Below, one piece after another: positions 39,770 through 45,000 of a stretch of DNA of 45,000 nucleotides. The stretch lies in assembly GCA_963575745.1 (NCBI GenBank), contig CAUYUJ010019257.1:1-45000 (forward strand), given 5' to 3'. The notes under the pieces were generated by a model, which saw only the letters and a list, made by a program, of their open reading frames with translations, ran no database searches and was not told where the DNA came from. The DNA is from Prorocentrum cordatum. Its lineage: Eukaryota > Sar > Dinophyceae > Prorocentrales > Prorocentraceae. Both the position numbers and the translations under genes were made by a program. The stretch's first letter is position 1. The number at the start of each line of letters is the position of its first letter.

Positions 39770-40490
39770 CCCAACAACAACAACAACAACGTTCCCGCTT
39801 GAGACTTCTTCCTTTTTTGCTCAAGGCCGGTGCGCTCGCTCGCCGCCGAAAGCCGCCGTCCCAAAAAAACCAGCGCTCCCCCTCGAGACTTCCTCTCGTT
39901 TTACCTTGGACGTGCGCGCTATTATTTCTCTCATCGGTGCCGCCCCCAGCAACAACAACTCTCCCGCTCGAGACTTCCTCATTTTTTTGCTCAAGGCGGT
40001 GCTCCTCCTCGCCGCCGAAAACCGCCGTCCCGACAAAACCAGCGCTCCCGCCGGAGACTTCCTCCTGTTTTACGCTGGATTGGCGCCCTACTCTCTTTTG
40101 AATTGGCGCCGCTCCCAGCAAGAACAACGCTCCCGCTCGAGGCTTCCTCCCTTTTTCCTCAGGACGGTGCAGTTCCTCGCCGCCGGCAGCCCCCGTCACG
40201 ACAAAACCACGGCTCCCGCTCGAGGCTTCCTCCCTTCTTACTCGAGGCGGTGTTCTTCCTCGCCGCCGACAACCGCCGTCCCAACAAAACCAGCGTTCCC
40301 GCTCGAGACTTCGTTTTGTTCTACGCTGGACTAGCGCCCTACTCTCTTCAGCATTGGCGCCGTTCCCAGCAACAACAGCGGCCCTGCTCGAGACTTTCTT
40401 CCTTTCTATTCAGGGCCAGGGGTTTGCCTCGCCGCCGACAGCCTCCATCCCCACCAAGGCAATCCTGTCGTTCGATAACTTCCTTGTAAT
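39770..40490. repeat. Dimeric tandem repeat, 84 + 84 bp
   Basis: CCCGCTCGAGACTTCCTC-type anchors near 39796, 39880, 39960, 40050, 40131, 40217, 40298 and 40384. Two subtypes alternate: one with CTCGCCGCCGACAACCGCCG and ACAAAACCAGCG, the other with TTTTACGCTGGA, TTGGCGCCG and CAGCAACAACA. The 195-codon + frame here is repeat-derived. Confidence 0.92.
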
Positions 40491-40727
40491 TTACCCTTGG
40501 CTGGGGCTCCACTGGCGGTCTCGCATCGGCGCAGCAATGCGCGGGCGTGTGTTTTCGAGGCGGGATATGTTGAAATTCCCCGGGGGAGGTGTTTGCAAGA
40601 CCTCATTGGGCGGGACATCTGGGAATGGGAGTAACGGACCCCACTATGGAACAAGAGTCCTCCATGATGGGGATGGTTATCATGATGGTCGCATGCTTCG
40701 TGTGCGATCATCGGGGTAACATGATCG

Positions 40728-40759
<32 letters not shown>

Positions 40760-40872
40760 GGAAAAGGCGCGCGTGCGAGCCCCGGCCGCCCCCCCCCCCC
40801 CAGCAACCGAGCAACCGATCAACCCTCTCTGGGGGTCTCCTTGGGGCGCCAAGGATTCCCTAATATATGATT
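40491..40872. other. Unassigned, with (GTT)n
   Basis: No gene recognised. A (GTT)n run lies at about 40727-40760, followed by a C-run near 40788-40801. Confidence 0.6.
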
Positions 40873-40968
40873 TCCCAGGAATTCTCTAGGCTTCCATAGG
40901 AATTCTATAGACCTCCTTAGGAATTCTATACGCCCCCATCGGAATTCTATAGTCCTCCATAGGAATCC
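40873..40968. repeat. 21-bp repeat with GGAATTCTATA
   Basis: GGAATTC-type anchors at 40878, 40899, 40920, 40941 and (as GGAATCC) 40962, exact 21-base steps. It leads directly into the 32-bp satellite. Confidence 0.9.
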
Positions 40969-43270
40969 ATCCGATACAGACTGTATCGGATCTGTGTCGG
41001 ATCCTATATAGTCTGTATCGGATCTGTGTAGGGACCCCATATAGTCTGTATCGGATCTGTTTAGGATCCCATACAGTCTGTATCGGATATGTATAGGATC
41101 CCATACAGTCTGTATCGGATCTGTATAGGATCCCATGCAGTCAGTATCGGATCTCTACAGGATCCCATACAGTCTGTATCGGATCTCTATAGGATCCCTT
41201 ACAGTCTGTATCGGATCTGTATAGGATCCCATACAGTCCTGTATCGGATCTGTATAGGATCCTATACAGTCAGTATCGGATCTCTACAGGATCCCATACA
41301 ATGTGTGTCGGATTTGTATAGGATCCTATACAGTCAGTATCGGATATGTATAGGATTCCATACAGTCTGTATCGGATCTGTATAGGATCCCATACAGTCT
41401 GTATCGGATGTGTATCGGATCCCATACAGTCTGTATCGGATCTGTACAGGGTCCCCTACAGTCAGTATCGGATCTGTATAGGATCCTATACAGTCTGTAT
41501 CGGATCAGTGTAGGATCCTATACAGTCTATATCGGATCTGTAAAGGATCCCATACAGTCTGTATCGGATCTGTACAGGATCCCATGGAATCTGTATCGGA
41601 TCTGTATAGGGTCCTATACAGTCTGTATCGGATCTCTACAGGACCCCATACAGTCTGTATCGGATTTCTGGAGGATTCCATACAGTCAGTACGGATCTCT
41701 ACATGATTCGATACAGTCTGTATCGGATCTGTATAGGATCCTATACAGTCAGTATCGGATATGTATAGGGTCCTATACAGTCTGTATCGGTTCTGTATAG
41801 GATCCCATACAGCCTGTATCTGATGTGTGTAGGATCCTGTACAGTCTGTATCGGATATGTGCAGGATCCTGTACAGTCTGTATCGGATATGTATAGGATC
41901 CTATACAGTCTGTATCGGATATGTGTAGGATCCTGTACAGTCAGTATTGGATCTGTATAGGATCCCAAACAGTTTGTATCGGATCTGTACAGGATCCCAT
42001 GCAATCTGTATCGGATCTGTATAGGATCCCATACAGTCCTGTATCGGATCTGTATAGGGTCCTATACAGTCAGTATCGGATCTGTATAGGACCCTATACA
42101 GTCAGTATCGGATATGTATAGGGTCCTATACAGTCAGTATCGGATCTGTATGGGATCCTGTGCAGTCTGTATCGGCTGTATAGGACCTCGTACAGTCTGC
42201 ATCGGATCTGTATAGGATCCTATACAGTCTGTATCGGATCTGTGTAGGATCCTATACAGTCAGTATCGGATGTGTATCGGATCCTATACAGTCTGTATCG
42301 GATCTGTGTAGGATCCCATACAGTCTGTATCGGATCTGTATGGGATCCTATACAGTCTGTATCGGATCTGTATAGGATCCTACACAGTCTGTGTCGGATC
42401 TGTGTAGGATCCTGTTCAGTCTGTACCGGATCGGTATAGGATCTTATACAGTTTGTATCGGATCTGTACAGGGTCCTATACAGTCAGTATCAGATTTGTG
42501 TAGGATCCTATACAGTCAGTATCGGATCTGTATAGGATCCCATACAGTCGGTATCGGATCTGTCTAGGGTCCTATACAGTCTGTATCGGATCTGTTTAGG
42601 ATCCCATAGAGTCGGAATCGGATCTGTCTAGGATCCTATACAGTCTGTATCGGATCTGTGTAGGATTTCATACAGTCTGTATCGGATCTCTATAGGATCC
42701 TGTACGGTCTGTACCGGATCTGTGTAGGATTTCATACAGTCTGTATCGGATCTCTATAGGATCCTATACACTCTGTATCGGATCTGTATAGAATCCCATG
42801 CAGTCTGTATCGGATCTCTAAAGGATCCCAAACAGTCTGTATCGGATCTGTATAGGATCCCATACATTCTGCAACGGATCTCTACAGGATCCCATACAGT
42901 CTGTATCGGATCTCTACAGGGTTCCATACAGGCAGTATCGGATCTCTACATGTTTCCATACTGTCAGTATCGGATCTCTACAGGATCCCATGCAGTCTGT
43001 ATCGGATCTGTATAGGGTCCTATACAGTCTGTATCGGATCTCTACAGGATCCCATACAGTTAGATCGGATCTGTATAGGATCCCATACAGTCTGTTTCGG
43101 ATCTCTACAGGATCCCATACAGTCGGTATCGGATCTGTACAGGATCCTATACAGTCTGTATCGGACTTCTACAGGACCCCATACAGTCTGCATCGGATGT
43201 GCATAGGATCCTATACAGTCAGTATCGGATCTCCACAGGATCCCATACAGTCCGTATCGGATATGTATTG
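40969..43270. repeat. 32-bp palindromic satellite, about 72 units
   Basis: Unit ACAGTCTGTATCGGATCTG + TATAGGATCCTAT. Many units contain the perfect 20-base palindrome CTGTATAGGATCCTATACAG; others have GGATCCCATACAG. The first element (40969-40991) is an inverted junction, ATCCGATACAG-A-CTGTATCGGAT. The +/- Ser/Ile/Tyr frames are repeat-derived. Adjacent units have no unique spacers. Confidence 0.95.
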
Positions 43271-44225
43271 AAGCGGCGACACGTTGGCGCGCATACGTCT
43301 TTCACCCATAGGACCACGTCAAGGTCCGTAAGGGAGTCCAAGGGAGTTCCAGGATTTCTTTTCTTTTTTTTTGGTTGCTGGTTGCTGTTGCTGTTCCTGG
43401 GGGGGGGGGGGCAGAATGCGTCCACGGGGCTCTACGCGCAGCCTTCGCAATAAGGCGAGGGCGGGTCCGGACGGCTAGAGCTCACGGGGCTCTCACGCGC
43501 GCCTTTTCCTTGTTGAACATTATTACTTCTAAAGAATAATTATTGTTGGGACCCCTGGTGCACGACCCCCCCGCCGCGCCTAGGCCGCAGCCTCATTTTC
43601 ATCATTTTCGTGAGGAAGTCTCAGGCAAAACGGGTTGGTCCGGATCCGGTTGTGTTGTTACGATCGGTTTTCCCTTGCAAAAAATAAGCTAAAGTGGACA
43701 TTTCTTGTTCTAACATAACCAAACTTCAAGAATCCCTTGCAACAAATAAGGTAAAGTGGACATTCGCGCGCGCAAGACGAAATCCAACAACCAATGGTTT
43801 TTCAAAAAAAAAATGTCAAAATTTCATCCCGCGCGCTCTTGCGGATTCGTAGGAAACCCAACACTTTTTAATCATTTCTGTCAAACGGGCTTTTGCGAGC
43901 AACTTTTTCGAACTTCTGCAACAACGGTTGCGCACCTGCCAGGGCCATCATCCCTGTCAAATAATACCATGCGGGACACATTCGTTTTTTCTTCGCGCGC
44001 GCACGCCGTCGTCGTCGGCCGCGGGGCCCTGAATAGTAGCCACGGTCGTCCGCATGCCACGAAGTGAAGTGTCCGAACGTCATAGGGCGGGAAGCTGGGT
44101 GTGGGTGGTGGCGAAGAGTCGTTTGGAAATTTGGTAGAGCTTGAACCGGCCCCCCCACAAAGTGGGGGTATTGCCCGCCTCCTATGAAAACCCTGGCACT
44201 GGTGAGAACGGTGTGTCCCCACGTG
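43271..44225. other. Unassigned region with short duplications
   Basis: A duplicated CCCTTGCAA(A/C)AAATAAG + TAAAGTGGACATT lies near 43672 and 43733 (61 bases apart). T-run 43360-43372 and G-run 43399-43411. No gene recognised; frames up to 113 codons overlap on both strands. Confidence 0.5.
43516..43612 (+). repeat. Dispersed repeat of about 100 bp, copy 2
   Basis: GTTGAACATTATTACTTCTAAA ... ATTATTGTTGGGACC ... GCAGCCTCATTTTCATCATT (shown in parts), related to 39626-39735. Confidence 0.6.
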
Positions 44226-44230
44226 CTAGT

Positions 44231-44231
44231 A

Positions 44232-44264
<33 letters not shown>

Positions 44265-44340
44265 GATGTTGATGTTGATGTTGTTATTATTGTGGTCGTG
44301 GTTGTAGTTGTGGTTGTGGTTGTTGCCGCTGCTGCTTCTG
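44231..44340. repeat. (GTT)n with GAT/GGTTGT decay
   Basis: TTGTTGTTG passing into GATGTTGATG and GTGGTTGTGG. Confidence 0.92.
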
Positions 44341-44908
44341 CTGATCCCCCCAGTTTCCCTTGTGTGTGTCAACCAAAGTGTCCTCCTGAGGCTCGCACCA
44401 TGTGTTTTAACTAGGGACTCAGTCTTGCGGCTCAGATTGGGCCCATGGCCCCCGCACTACAGCAACAACGGTTCCCACCTAGTACTTCCTCACAATGTAA
44501 TTCAAAATCGCGCTGTCGCGCGGGATTCTCTCATAATGTATGCAGAACTCGCGCTTGCGCGTTGTACTACCTCTCAATGTATTGCGGCGCCGGGCCCCTA
44601 ACACTCAGGTATCACGCTCTCGCTTTGGATTCCCGCGTGATTTACTTGCGAAGCGCGCAGTCGCTCGAGACTTTCGATTCATATAGGATTGCATCTTCTG
44701 CGACCTGCCTGTTCGACCCGGCCGTCTGGGCCCGCTCCCGACTCGACCGTCAGGGTCCGCCCGCCGGTTGTGCCCGTCTGGTTTTGCCGCTTGTTATAAT
44801 GCTCCTGACCCTCCTGCTAATCCCGCTCGTGCTCCATCATTCTCCCTTCCCTTTCCATCGGTCTTCTTTTCCCCTTGTCTGAGGGGCTGCACCGATCACA
44901 CGTGGCAG
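44341..44908. other. Unassigned region
   Basis: Loose recurrence of TCACAATGTAATTC, TCATAATGTATGC and TCTCAATGTATTGC near 44490, 44530 and 44570 (about 40-base spacing). From 44690 it is C/T-rich. No gene recognised. Confidence 0.45.
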
Positions 44909-44989
44909 GTAATTAATGTGTACCTGAAAGAGGATACGTTGGAAGACGAAGAGGGCGGGTACTTATCGAATGTTTGGGATCGGAGATGA
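44909..44989 (+). CDS. Exon-like open segment at window end
   Basis: After ACGTGGCAG|GTA the frame reads VINVYLKEDTLEDEE and on to a TGA at 44987 (26 residues). The preceding 200 bases are C/T-rich, the acceptor is AG|G, and the phase is 0 as in the six exons. The first two residues (VI) equal those the family usually has after GKKIGFDK, but the rest does not match, so it is probably a different gene or chance. Confidence 0.18.
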   Translation, partial: VINVYLKEDTLEDEEGGYLSNVWDRR

Positions 44990-45000
44990 GGGGGTGAGAT

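Noticed and set aside
40969-43270. Possible CRISPR array (32-bp repeats)
   Set aside because: Units are contiguous with no unique spacers, the setting is eukaryotic, and no cas genes are present.
1-45000. rRNA and tRNA genes, bacterial operons
   Set aside because: No conserved rRNA blocks, no cloverleaf with B-box-like GTTCRANNC in context, and no ribosome binding sites or tightly packed genes were seen by eye on either strand.

Overview
The window reads as nuclear DNA of a eukaryotic microalga, most likely a dinoflagellate. No bacterial or viral gene organisation, rRNA, tRNA or CRISPR array was seen. The dinoflagellate call rests on three independent points. (1) Six short exons on the + strand encode successive pieces of a coiled-coil protein family that I recognise from dinoflagellate genomes (landmarks LNDDD|ALDLFKKTLP and HGKKIGFDK). 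(2) Every inferred intron in that gene starts with GC or GA instead of GT and ends AG|G, the relaxed splice rule known from dinoflagellates. (3) A minus-strand fragment at 15127-15843 resembles the C-terminal part of the LINE-type retrotransposon proteins common in these genomes. No database search was possible, so all family names come from pattern recognition.

Layout. 1-2315: satellite of about 189 bp whose units contain long palindromes. 2316-11310: a patchwork of unrelated tandem repeats (73-bp units, a 195-bp nested foldback, a 1.4-kb GAGGCT hexamer array, AGGAATCC repeats, degenerate CTTGGG modules in both orientations, about 115-bp hairpin units, 89-bp units, about 176-bp units) separated by short unassigned stretches. 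11311-13782: a second copy of the 189-bp satellite that ends with the same aberrant terminal unit as the first. 14380-15000: a 42-bp repeat that stays open in one frame. 15127-16100: LINE-like remnant on the minus strand.

16458-37887: the six-exon gene, internal part only. Exons total 441 nt (147 codons, all phase 0) in a 21.4-kb span, about 2% coding. The introns (10.9, 1.0, 3.5, 2.5 and 3.2 kb) are packed with tandem repeats: a GCGTCGCGACGC-containing minisatellite split by a 4.56-kb insert with terminal inverted repeats and an interstitial telomere-like core, then kilobases of GTC, TCC, GAT/GCT and GGA trinucleotide repeats. The last exon found lies between two 128-bp direct repeats that are about 97% identical.

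38254-45000: more unassigned sequence, a CCCTTCGTGGCCCC minisatellite, a dimeric 84+84-bp repeat, a 2.3-kb array of a 32-bp palindromic BamHI-type satellite, and GTT repeats. No downstream exon of the gene could be placed with confidence. The very long open frames across the repeats (poly-Asp, poly-Glu, poly-Pro/Ser and the like) are by-products of repeat composition and are not annotated as genes.
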